Below, one piece after another: positions 1 through 5,261 of a stretch of DNA of 8,147 nt (position 1 is the first letter of the stretch; the number at the start of each line of letters is the position of its first letter). Both the position numbers and the translations under genes were made by a program. The stretch comes from Novosphingobium sp. UBA1948 (GTDB lineage Bacteria > Pseudomonadota > Alphaproteobacteria > Sphingomonadales > Sphingomonadaceae). The stretch lies in the NCBI GenBank assembly GCA_002336765.1, contig DDES01000151.1, positions 1 to 8,147 of the forward strand. Reading direction: 5' to 3'. A model generated the notes under the pieces. That model was not told the origin of the DNA. It worked only from the letters and a program-made list of their open reading frames with translations, and made no database searches.

Positions 1-433
1 GCAGCACGCTGCCCTCGGCAGGCGTCTCGACCGGTCCCGTCAGATCGGCATTGGCCTCCAGCTTCTCCTTCACCATCACCGCAGGCAGCCCCTCGGGAAT
101 AGTGACGAAACGGCGCAAGACATCATCGCTGGAAATGATCTTCAGGATTTCCTGCTCACTGGCACCGGCAGGCAGCTTGAACTCGCCCGCCTTGATGCCA
201 CTGCCAGCCCGCATGATCTTCGCATGGAAACGCAGCGCGCGGGCCGAATAGATCGCGCCTTCCTTCTGCAGCTTGGCGGCCACCACCACCAGCCCCGCTC
301 CGTCGGGCACGACAAAGGCGCGGTCCTCGCGCAAAGGGCCCTTGCCATACCAGCCATGCAGCAGGCTCACCACCGGCGCGGTGATAACCAGCACGATGGC
401 TGCCAGAATGAAAAGTCTCGATTTGCGCATCAT
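1..433 (-). CDS. mltG: Endolytic murein transglycosylase MltG (5' part, cut by window edge)
   Basis: The first 144 codons are present; the rest, including the catalytic glutamate region, lies off the left edge (family length is usually about 320-350 aa). MltG (YceG family) is an inner-membrane lytic transglycosylase that cleaves nascent glycan strands and so sets their length. Seen: a short basic start (MMRKSR), one hydrophobic membrane anchor at about residues 7-25, then a periplasmic stretch with the family's N-terminal LysM-like pattern (FVVPDGAGLVVVAAKL at about 40-55, IKAGEFKLPAGAS, then VTIPEGLPAVMV). The start is taken at the first of two adjacent ATGs, after a weak CAGGG; the second ATG or an upstream in-frame TTG are alternatives. 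It lies 64 bp downstream of fabF on the same strand, the usual alphaproteobacterial order acpP-fabF-mltG, so co-transcription is inferred. The gap between them is structured. Confidence 0.88.
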   Translation of the reverse strand, partial: MMRKSRLFILAAIVLVITAPVVSLLHGWYGKGPLREDRAFVVPDGAGLVVVAAKLQKEGAIYSARALRFHAKIMRAGSGIKAGEFKLPAGASEQEILKIISSDDVLRRFVTIPEGLPAVMVKEKLEANADLTGPVETPAEGSVL

Positions 434-498
434 CGGCCCTGAATGCCGCAGCAAGGTTGCGATTGCGTGTGCATGCGCCCCCGCAACCTTGCCATCAT
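430..498 (-). other. Possible 22-codon relay ORF linking fabF to mltG
   Basis: An ATG shares one base with the fabF stop (TGATG). It opens a 22-codon frame, beginning MMARLRGRMH, that ends in a TGA overlapping the mltG ATG (ATGA). A GGAAG lies 4 bases before its start, inside the end of fabF. The frame runs through the whole inverted repeat in this gap. The peptide resembles nothing I know. It may be chance, or an untitled leader ORF whose translation opens the hairpin and passes ribosomes on to mltG. Confidence 0.25.
451..492 (-). repeat. Perfect 11-bp inverted repeat in the fabF-mltG gap
   Basis: The arms GCAAGGTTGCG (451-461) and CGCAACCTTGC (482-492) are exact reverse complements with a 20-base spacer, and can be extended by two G-U pairs as RNA. 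The structure starts 5 bases after the fabF stop codon and ends 17 bases before the mltG start. No T-run follows, so it is not a classical intrinsic terminator. An RNA stability or processing hairpin, a dispersed intergenic repeat, or a protein-binding dyad are possible. Confidence 0.7.
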
Positions 499-1760
499 CA
501 GTCTTCCAGCGCCTTGACCACCACGCTGGCATTGGTGCCGCCAAAGCCGAAGCTGTTGTTGAGCGCGGCGCGCACCTTGCGCTTCTTGGCCACCAGCGGA
601 ACCAGATCGACGCCTTCGGTGCCCTCGTCGGGGTTGTGGAGGTTGAGGGTCGGCGGCACGATCTGGTCGCGGATCGACAGGATGCAGAAGATGGTTTCCA
701 CCGCACCGGCGCCGCCCAGCAAGTGGCCGATGGCCGACTTGGTGGAGGACATCGAGACATTGCCGATGGCATCGCCGAACAGGCGCTTGACCGAGGCAAG
801 TTCGATCGTGTCGGCCATGGTCGAGGTGCCATGCGCGTTGACATAGTCGATGTCGGCAGGGGTCATGCCCGCCTTCTTCAGCGCCATTTCCATCGAGCGG
901 AACGCGCCATAGCCTTCGGGGTGGGGCGCGGTCACGTGATAGGCATCACCCGACAGGCCATAGCCCACCACTTCGGCATAGATTTTGGCGCCGCGCGCCT
1001 TGGCATGCTCGTATTCCTCGAGCACGACAACACCGGCGCCCTCGCCCATCACGAAACCGTCGCGGTCCTTGTCATAGGGGCGGCTGGCTTCCTCGGGGCG
1101 ATCATTGAAGCTGCAGTTGAGCGCGCGGGCCTGTGCGAAACCGGCGATGCCAATCGGGCAGACGGTCGATTCGGCGCCACCGGCCAGCATGATGTCGGCA
1201 TCATCGTCGCGGATCATGCGCGCGGCGTCGCCAATCGAATGCGCGCCGGTCGAGCAAGCCGTGACGACGGCGTGGTTCGGACCCATCAGGCCATATTTGA
1301 TCGAGACCTGACCCGAGATCAGGTTGATCAGGCGGCCATGCACGAAATGCGGCGAAACACGGCCCGGACCCTTTTCGGCCAGCACCAGTGATTCGCTCTC
1401 GATACCGGGCAGACCGCCGATACCGCTGCCGATCGAGCAACCCATGCGCAAGCGCATTTCCTCGGGCGCATCGACCAGCCCCGCATCTTCCAGCGCTTGG
1501 CCGGCAGCATCGATACCATAGACGATGAACGGATCGACCTGACGCTGGATCTTGTGATCCACGCGCTTGTTGGGGTCGAAACCATATTCGTGATCGGCGG
1601 GCTTCACCTCGCAGGCGATCAGGCACTTTTGCCCTTCGGTGTCGAACTTGGTGATGCGTCCGGCGCCCGACTTGCCCGCGAGAATATTCGCCCAGGCGGT
1701 TTCGACATCAGCCCCCAGCGGGGTGACAAGGCCAAGGCCGGTGACAACAACACGACGCAT
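498..1760 (-). CDS. fabF: Beta-ketoacyl-[acyl-carrier-protein] synthase II
   Basis: This 420-aa protein catalyses the decarboxylative Claisen condensation of malonyl-ACP with acyl-ACP, the chain-elongation step of type II fatty acid synthesis in the cytoplasm. Its length is normal for FabF. Seen: N-terminal MRRVVVTGLGLVTPLG; the nucleophile Cys169 in VVTACSTGAHSIG; the two catalytic histidines His310 (NAHGTST) and His346 (SAIGHLLGG); Lys341 just before the second His; and the C-terminal glycine loop NNSFGFGGTN. After NAHGTST the sequence reads MADTIE where E. coli FabF, from memory, has PAGDKAE, one residue longer; I believe this is an alphaproteobacterial form, not a defect. The start is supported by GGAG 9 bases upstream. 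It follows acpP on the same strand after a 176-bp gap that holds terminator-like hairpins, so part of its transcription may be attenuated or start separately. Confidence 0.97.
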   Translation of the reverse strand: MRRVVVTGLGLVTPLGADVETAWANILAGKSGAGRITKFDTEGQKCLIACEVKPADHEYGFDPNKRVDHKIQRQVDPFIVYGIDAAGQALEDAGLVDAPEEMRLRMGCSIGSGIGGLPGIESESLVLAEKGPGRVSPHFVHGRLINLISGQVSIKYGLMGPNHAVVTACSTGAHSIGDAARMIRDDDADIMLAGGAESTVCPIGIAGFAQARALNCSFNDRPEEASRPYDKDRDGFVMGEGAGVVVLEEYEHAKARGAKIYAEVVGYGLSGDAYHVTAPHPEGYGAFRSMEMALKKAGMTPADIDYVNAHGTSTMADTIELASVKRLFGDAIGNVSMSSTKSAIGHLLGGAGAVETIFCILSIRDQIVPPTLNLHNPDEGTEGVDLVPLVAKKRKVRAALNNSFGFGGTNASVVVKALED

Positions 1761-1821
1761 CTGCGCTTACTCCAAACATCCATGCGGGCGGTATGGCCCA
1801 TAAGGAAAACGGACCCCATGG

Positions 1822-1853
1822 AAAAAAGGGGGCCGTCAGACAAAAACAGGCCC
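1822..1853 (-). terminator. Second, alternative hairpin with T6 run before fabF
   Basis: Reading the minus strand, GGGCC (1849-1853) can pair with GGCCC (1830-1834) across a 14-base loop, followed by CC and six Ts (1827-1822). The 5' arm uses bases that also form the 3' arm of the stronger hairpin just upstream, so the two cannot form together. The 5-bp stem with a long loop makes this a weak terminator on its own. Confidence 0.35.
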
Positions 1854-1880
1854 AGCCCCTTATCCAAGGAACCGAGCCTG
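1842..1880 (-). terminator. Intrinsic-terminator-like hairpin downstream of acpP
   Basis: On the minus strand CAGGCTC (1880-1874) pairs with GGGCCTG (1853-1847), seven pairs with one G-U. Inside it CCTT/AAGG forms a second short helix around the tetraloop GGAT, and five Ts follow directly (1846-1842). The shape fits Rho-independent termination of the acpP transcript 57 bases after its stop codon. Because fabF follows on the same strand, partial read-through would give more acpP than fabF mRNA, which matches the usual need for abundant ACP. That last step is inference. Confidence 0.6.
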
Positions 1881-1936
1881 CCTTGTAAACTCTGGCAACA
1901 GCCGAGGGAAGCCGGTCAGGCCTCCTTCAGGCTGCA

Positions 1937-2173
1937 TCAGCCCTTGTTCGCCTCGATGAAGCTGATCGCGTCCTGCACGGTGGCGATCTTCTCGGCGGCA
2001 TCGTCGGGGATTTCCACGCCGAATTCTTCCTCGAAGGCCATCACCAGCTCGACGATGTCGAGCGAGTCAGCGCCCAGATCGTCGATGAAGCTGGCTTCAG
2101 CCACAACCTTGTCTTCCTCGACGCCGAGGTGCTCGACGACGATCTTCTTAACCTGATCGGCGATGGTGCTCAT
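1937..2173 (-). CDS. acpP: Acyl carrier protein
   Basis: This 78-aa acidic protein is the carrier of growing acyl chains in type II fatty acid synthesis; it also donates acyl groups to lipid A and phospholipid synthesis. Seen: the phosphopantetheine attachment site Ser37 in DDLGADSLDIVELVM; a start MSTIADQVKK typical of AcpP; the acidic helix EEEFGVEIPDDAAEKI; length as in the family. The open frame continues upstream, but this ATG is chosen because of the AcpP N-terminus and the strong AAGGGG 7 bases ahead of it. It heads the run acpP-fabF-mltG. In many alphaproteobacteria fabD and fabG lie just upstream of acpP; here they do not, and a divergent glycosyltransferase occupies that place. A terminator-like hairpin follows, and an unusually structured region precedes it. 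Confidence 0.98.
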   Translation of the reverse strand: MSTIADQVKKIVVEHLGVEEDKVVAEASFIDDLGADSLDIVELVMAFEEEFGVEIPDDAAEKIATVQDAISFIEANKG

Positions 2174-2244
2174 GATAATCCCCTTACGAAAATCGGCGAA
2201 AATGTGAATCTTGAAGCTGCGCCCTAATGGCTGGCGCGGCGGCT

Positions 2245-2292
2245 GGCAAGCGGGATTGCAACAAGTTGCCGCGCAATCCCCTTTCCCTTGCC
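2245..2292. promoter_or_regulatory. Composite inverted repeat upstream of acpP (operator or leader structure)
   Basis: GGGATTGC (2252-2259) and GCAATCCC (2273-2280) are perfect 8-bp arms around a 13-base spacer. Outside them GGCAAG (2245-2250) and CTTGCC (2287-2292) are a second perfect pair, offset by 1 base on one side and 6 on the other. A third small dyad, GCAAC-AA-GTTGC (2258-2269), overlaps the left arm and could compete with it. The site lies 72-119 bases before the acpP start and 62-109 before the divergent glycosyltransferase start, so it could act on either gene. The binding factor is unknown. Confidence 0.5.
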
Positions 2293-2337
2293 CGCCCCTG
2301 CTCGCGCCGATATCACCTTCGAAAGCGACCTTTAGCG

Positions 2338-2348
2338 TATATATAGGA
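2338..2348 (+). promoter_or_regulatory. TATATATA box and AGGA ribosome site before the glycosyltransferase
   Basis: TATATATA (2338-2345) is the only alternating AT tract in a GC-rich gap and reads the same on both strands, so it could serve as a -10 element for either divergent gene. I find no convincing -35 for either direction. AGGA (2345-2348) lies 5 bases before the ATG at 2354. If the box is the -10 for the plus-strand gene, its transcript would have almost no leader and would exclude the AGGA, so the two readings conflict. Confidence 0.3.
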
Positions 2349-2353
2349 CTTCT

Positions 2354-3247
2354 ATGGCACAAACACAGGTCTGGCTTGTTTCCACAGTCCGCTCGTTCGG
2401 CGATGAGGCAGGACGTTTTGTACGCTTTCATCGCGCGACCGGGTTTGCCCGCCAGATACTATTTTTCGACGATCCGGACGATCCCTGGCTCCCCCGACTG
2501 CAATGCATGCCCGATGTGGCGGCCATCGCCTGTGACGCGGCGCATTGGAGATCGCTTAGCACCGCGCGGCCTGACACGCTGGAAGGGAGGCAGGTAGCCA
2601 ATGCCAACATGGCTCTGCGCTTAGCAAGAGAGCATGGTGCCGACTGGCTGGCCCATATTGACAGCGATGAACTGATTTACACGGACCGTCGCCCTATCTG
2701 TCAGATCCTTGATACGGTGAAAGGCGATATGGCCCGCTTCGACCTGCGCGAAGCCATTGCGCCTGATGTAGCAGCCCGTCACACGTTCGATGCATCATGG
2801 TTCCGCGTCTCGATCCCTCTGACCGAGGTGGCCCGGCTTGATCCCGCGCTACGCGTGGGCGAGCGCTGGCTGCGTGGCCATATTGCATCGAAAGTCGCGG
2901 TCCGCATTGCCTCGGAAGTCGAGCGTATCGGCATACACTGGGTAGACATACCCCCGATGACGCCGGAAACGCCCAAAGGCGCATTCCTGCTTCATTTTCC
3001 TTGCATTATGCTGGCTCGCTGGCGCGAGCACTGGAAGCGCCGCCGCGATGGCACCGGCACCGTGGGAGGTATGGGCGATCATCGCTGGATACAGGCGCGC
3101 GAAGCCTGGGATGCCTATGGCGACCCCATCGCCGAACAAGCCGCCTTCGCGCGGATGCACCAAATGGCACCCGCCCTGCGCGACAGGCTCGCGCGCGACG
3201 GGTTGGTCGAACAAATCCTGCTCGACCCCGCCACCCTCGCGCCCTAG
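2354..3247 (+). CDS. Putative GT2/GT92-like glycosyltransferase
   Basis: This 297-aa protein most resembles the Glyco_tranf_2_4 / GT92-like families of nucleotide-sugar transferases; donor and acceptor are not known. Seen: an N-terminal Rossmann-like strand (VWLVSTVRS) followed by FVRFHRATGFARQILFFDD, the family's pattern for the nucleotide pocket; a DxD-type metal site in HIDSDELIY (101-109, Asp103 and Asp105); GHIASK (175-180) and FLLHFPC (211-217), where these families often keep His and Lys; then a basic segment ARWREHWKRRR. I see no signal peptide or membrane helix, so it is probably cytosolic. Codons rare in the neighbours are frequent here (ATA four times, AGA twice, plus AGG, TTA and CTA), which suggests transfer from another genome. 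It is divergent from acpP and ends in aspS; no other sugar genes are in the window. Confidence 0.7.
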   Translation: MAQTQVWLVSTVRSFGDEAGRFVRFHRATGFARQILFFDDPDDPWLPRLQCMPDVAAIACDAAHWRSLSTARPDTLEGRQVANANMALRLAREHGADWLAHIDSDELIYTDRRPICQILDTVKGDMARFDLREAIAPDVAARHTFDASWFRVSIPLTEVARLDPALRVGERWLRGHIASKVAVRIASEVERIGIHWVDIPPMTPETPKGAFLLHFPCIMLARWREHWKRRRDGTGTVGGMGDHRWIQAREAWDAYGDPIAEQAAFARMHQMAPALRDRLARDGLVEQILLDPATLAP

Positions 3248-5055
3248 CTCTTGGGCTGTTCCACCACGCGAATATGTAGTTCGCGCAATTGCTTGAGGCT
3301 GGCGGGCGCGGGTGCGGCCATCAGCAGATCCTCGGCGCGCTGGTTCATCGGGAACAGCGTGATCTCGCGCAGGTTCTGCGCGCCGCAGATCAGCATGACG
3401 ATCCGGTCGATACCGGCGGCCATGCCACCATGCGGCGGAGCGCCATACTGGAAGGCGCGATAGAGGCCGCCAAAACGATCCTCGACATCCTGCTGGCTCA
3501 GGCCAACCTTTTCGAAGGCCTTGACCATGAGATCGGGATGCTGGTTGCGGATCGAGCCCGAAGCGATCTCGTAGCCGTTGCAGACGAGGTCATACTGGAA
3601 CGCCTTGATGGTCAGCGGATCGCGGCCATCAGTGAGCGCTTCCATCCCGCCCTGCGGCATCGAGAAGGGGTTGTGGGCAAAGTCGATGCTACCCGGCTCC
3701 TCGCCTTCCTCGTAGAACGGGAAGTCGACGATCCAGCACAGATCGAAGCGGCTCTCGTCGATCAGGCCCAGCAGCGAGCCGACGCGGGTGCGTGCGGCAC
3801 CCGCCAGCTTGGCTGCGTCGCCCGCCTTGCCTGCGGCGAAGAACAGGCCATCGTCAGCGCCAAGATCCAGTTCGGCATAGAGCTTTTCCATGCCTTCGGT
3901 GCCGTGGTTCTTGGCGATCGGGCCGCCAAATTCGCCACCCTTGCGGGTGACATAGCCAAGGCCGGCATAACCCTCGCCGCGCGCCCAGTCGTTCATCTCG
4001 TCGAAGAACTTGCGGCTCTTTTCCGCCGTGGCGGGGGCGGGAATCGCGCGGACCACGCCGCCCGTGCCGACGATCTTTTCAAACAGGCCAAAGCCCGAAG
4101 TGGTGAAATGGTGCGACACATCGGTGATGATCAGCGGGTTGCGCAGATCGGGCTTGTCGCTGCCATATTTCAGGATGGCATCATCATAGGCGATGCGCGG
4201 AAAACTGCCCGAGGGCGTAACCGTGCGCCCATCGGCAAACTGTTCGAAAATGCCGCCGATCACCGGCTCCATCGTCTCCCACACCTCTTCCTGTGTGACA
4301 AAGCTCATTTCGAGGTCAAGCTGGTAGAACTCGCCGGGGAGACGGTCGGCGCGCGGATCCTCGTCGCGGAAGCAGGGGGCGATCTGGAAATAGCGGTCGA
4401 AACCGGCCACCATCAAAAGCTGCTTATACTGCTGCGGCGCCTGCGGCAGGGCATAGAACTTGCCGGCATGAATGCGGCTGGGCACGAGGAAGTCGCGCGC
4501 GCCTTCGGGCGAGGACGCCGTCAGGATCGGGGTCGAATATTCGGTAAAGCCAATGCCTTCCATCTTGCGGCGCATGGCCGAGATGACCTGCGTGCGCTTC
4601 ACGATATTGGCGTGCAGCGTCTCGCGGCGCAGATCGAGGAAGCGATAGCGCAGGCGGATATCCTCGGGATATTCCTGTTCGCCAGCCACCGGCATGGGCA
4701 GTTCGGCAGCGGCGGAAAGCACCGTCGCGCTGCGGGCGAACACTTCGATCCCGCCGGTGGGCAGGTTGGGGTTCACGGTCGATTCGTGGCGGGCCTTCAC
4801 CTCGCCCTCGATCGTCACCACGCTTTCCACGCGCAGCGTTTCAAGGATGGGCAGCGCGGGACTGTCGCTGTCGGCCACAATCTGGGTGATGCCATAGTGA
4901 TCGCGCAGGTCGACAAACAGCACGCCGCCGTGATCGCGCTTGCGATGCACCCAGCCCGAAAGCCGCACAGCCTGTCCCACATGGGACGGATTGAGCGCGC
5001 CAAGAGTGTGCGAACGATACGGATGGGCGGCAGACGACATGACAGGACTTTCCAT
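3244..5055 (-). CDS. aspS: Aspartate--tRNA ligase (probably aspartate--tRNA(Asp/Asn) ligase)
   Basis: This 603-aa class IIb synthetase activates aspartate with ATP and loads it on tRNA. Domains: OB-fold anticodon-binding domain (about 18-120), class II core with motif 1 near 165-180, PQAPQQYKQLLM (204-215), motif 2 FRDEDPRADR (229-238), the bacterial GAD insertion (about 300-430), and motif 3 with GIDR at 548-551. The length matches bacterial AspRS. His42 in WVHRKRDHGG is at the position of E. coli Leu30 and P. aeruginosa His31, and Ser92 replaces E. coli Lys81; this pattern goes with non-discriminating enzymes that also charge tRNA(Asn) for GatCAB. ATG at 5055 gives the longest frame; an in-frame ATG at 5040, with GGAAAG about 7 bases ahead, gives MSSAAHPYRS and may be the true start. 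Its stop overlaps that of the convergent glycosyltransferase gene. Confidence 0.97.
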   Translation of the reverse strand: MESPVMSSAAHPYRSHTLGALNPSHVGQAVRLSGWVHRKRDHGGVLFVDLRDHYGITQIVADSDSPALPILETLRVESVVTIEGEVKARHESTVNPNLPTGGIEVFARSATVLSAAAELPMPVAGEQEYPEDIRLRYRFLDLRRETLHANIVKRTQVISAMRRKMEGIGFTEYSTPILTASSPEGARDFLVPSRIHAGKFYALPQAPQQYKQLLMVAGFDRYFQIAPCFRDEDPRADRLPGEFYQLDLEMSFVTQEEVWETMEPVIGGIFEQFADGRTVTPSGSFPRIAYDDAILKYGSDKPDLRNPLIITDVSHHFTTSGFGLFEKIVGTGGVVRAIPAPATAEKSRKFFDEMNDWARGEGYAGLGYVTRKGGEFGGPIAKNHGTEGMEKLYAELDLGADDGLFFAAGKAGDAAKLAGAARTRVGSLLGLIDESRFDLCWIVDFPFYEEGEEPGSIDFAHNPFSMPQGGMEALTDGRDPLTIKAFQYDLVCNGYEIASGSIRNQHPDLMVKAFEKVGLSQQDVEDRFGGLYRAFQYGAPPHGGMAAGIDRIVMLICGAQNLREITLFPMNQRAEDLLMAAPAPASLKQLRELHIRVVEQPKS

Positions 5056-5086
5056 TCAGCCCACAATCGGGCAGGTATGGCCACGG

Positions 5087-5115
5087 CTAACAGGGCAAGC
5101 GTGCCGATTTGTCAA
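5087..5115 (-). promoter_or_regulatory. Sigma-70-type promoter for aspS
   Basis: On the minus strand there is a perfect -35 TTGACA (5115-5110), a 17-base spacer, and a -10-like TGTTAG (5092-5087; three of six consensus bases). Transcription would begin near 5080, leaving a leader of about 25 bases before the ATG at 5055 or 40 before that at 5040. The -35 and spacing are good, the -10 is weak. Confidence 0.5.
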
Positions 5116-5146
5116 GAAGTCCTCTTGCGACTTCCGTTTGGCCAAA
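5116..5146. promoter_or_regulatory. Two dyads between aspS and rnd
   Basis: GAAGTC (5116-5121) and GACTTC (5129-5134) form a perfect 6-bp inverted repeat with a 7-base spacer that abuts the aspS -35 box on its upstream side. Next to it is the 10-bp palindrome TTTGGCCAAA (5137-5146). Their placement would suit binding sites for regulators of aspS or of the divergent rnd. No regulator is identified and short palindromes occur by chance. Confidence 0.3.
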
Positions 5147-5200
5147 GGGGTGGCAAACCCGCCCGAACCTGCCAAGCGCGTCCCCCGCGCGCAAGGCGTC

Positions 5201-5218
5201 CGGCCCGCATCCGGGCCG
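5201..5218 (+). other. Stable GC hairpin in the rnd leader
   Basis: CGGCCCG (5201-5207) and CGGGCCG (5212-5218) are perfect 7-bp arms around the tetraloop CATC, ending 43 bases before the rnd start. No T-run follows, so it is not an intrinsic terminator. If transcribed it would form a very stable 5' leader hairpin. I see no clear rnd promoter in the 206-bp gap. Confidence 0.5.
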
Positions 5219-5261
5219 CTCACATGCCTGTCGCGAGGCGGGCGATAAAGAAAAGAAGCTG

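Noticed and set aside
273..1391. 372-codon plus-strand frame opposite mltG and fabF
   Set aside because: It crosses two well-supported genes on the other strand and has no homology that I recognise.
1919..1936. Small GCCT-GAAGG-AGGC stem right after the acpP stop
   Set aside because: Only 4 bp, no T-run; the hairpin at 1842-1880 is the better terminator candidate.
2174..2431. N-terminal extension of the acyl carrier protein
   Set aside because: AcpP is about 78 aa in this family; the ATG at 2173 has a strong AAGGGG, and the extension would overlap the divergent gene.
3241..3256. GCCC...GGGC stem across the aspS/glycosyltransferase junction as a bidirectional terminator
   Set aside because: The stem is only 4 bp with an 8-base loop and no T-run on either strand.
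5109..5261. N-terminal extension of RNase D to an upstream start
   Set aside because: The extension crosses the hairpin and the aspS promoter side, is rich in Pro/Arg/Ser, and MKIHKLITT at 5262 is the usual Rnd start.
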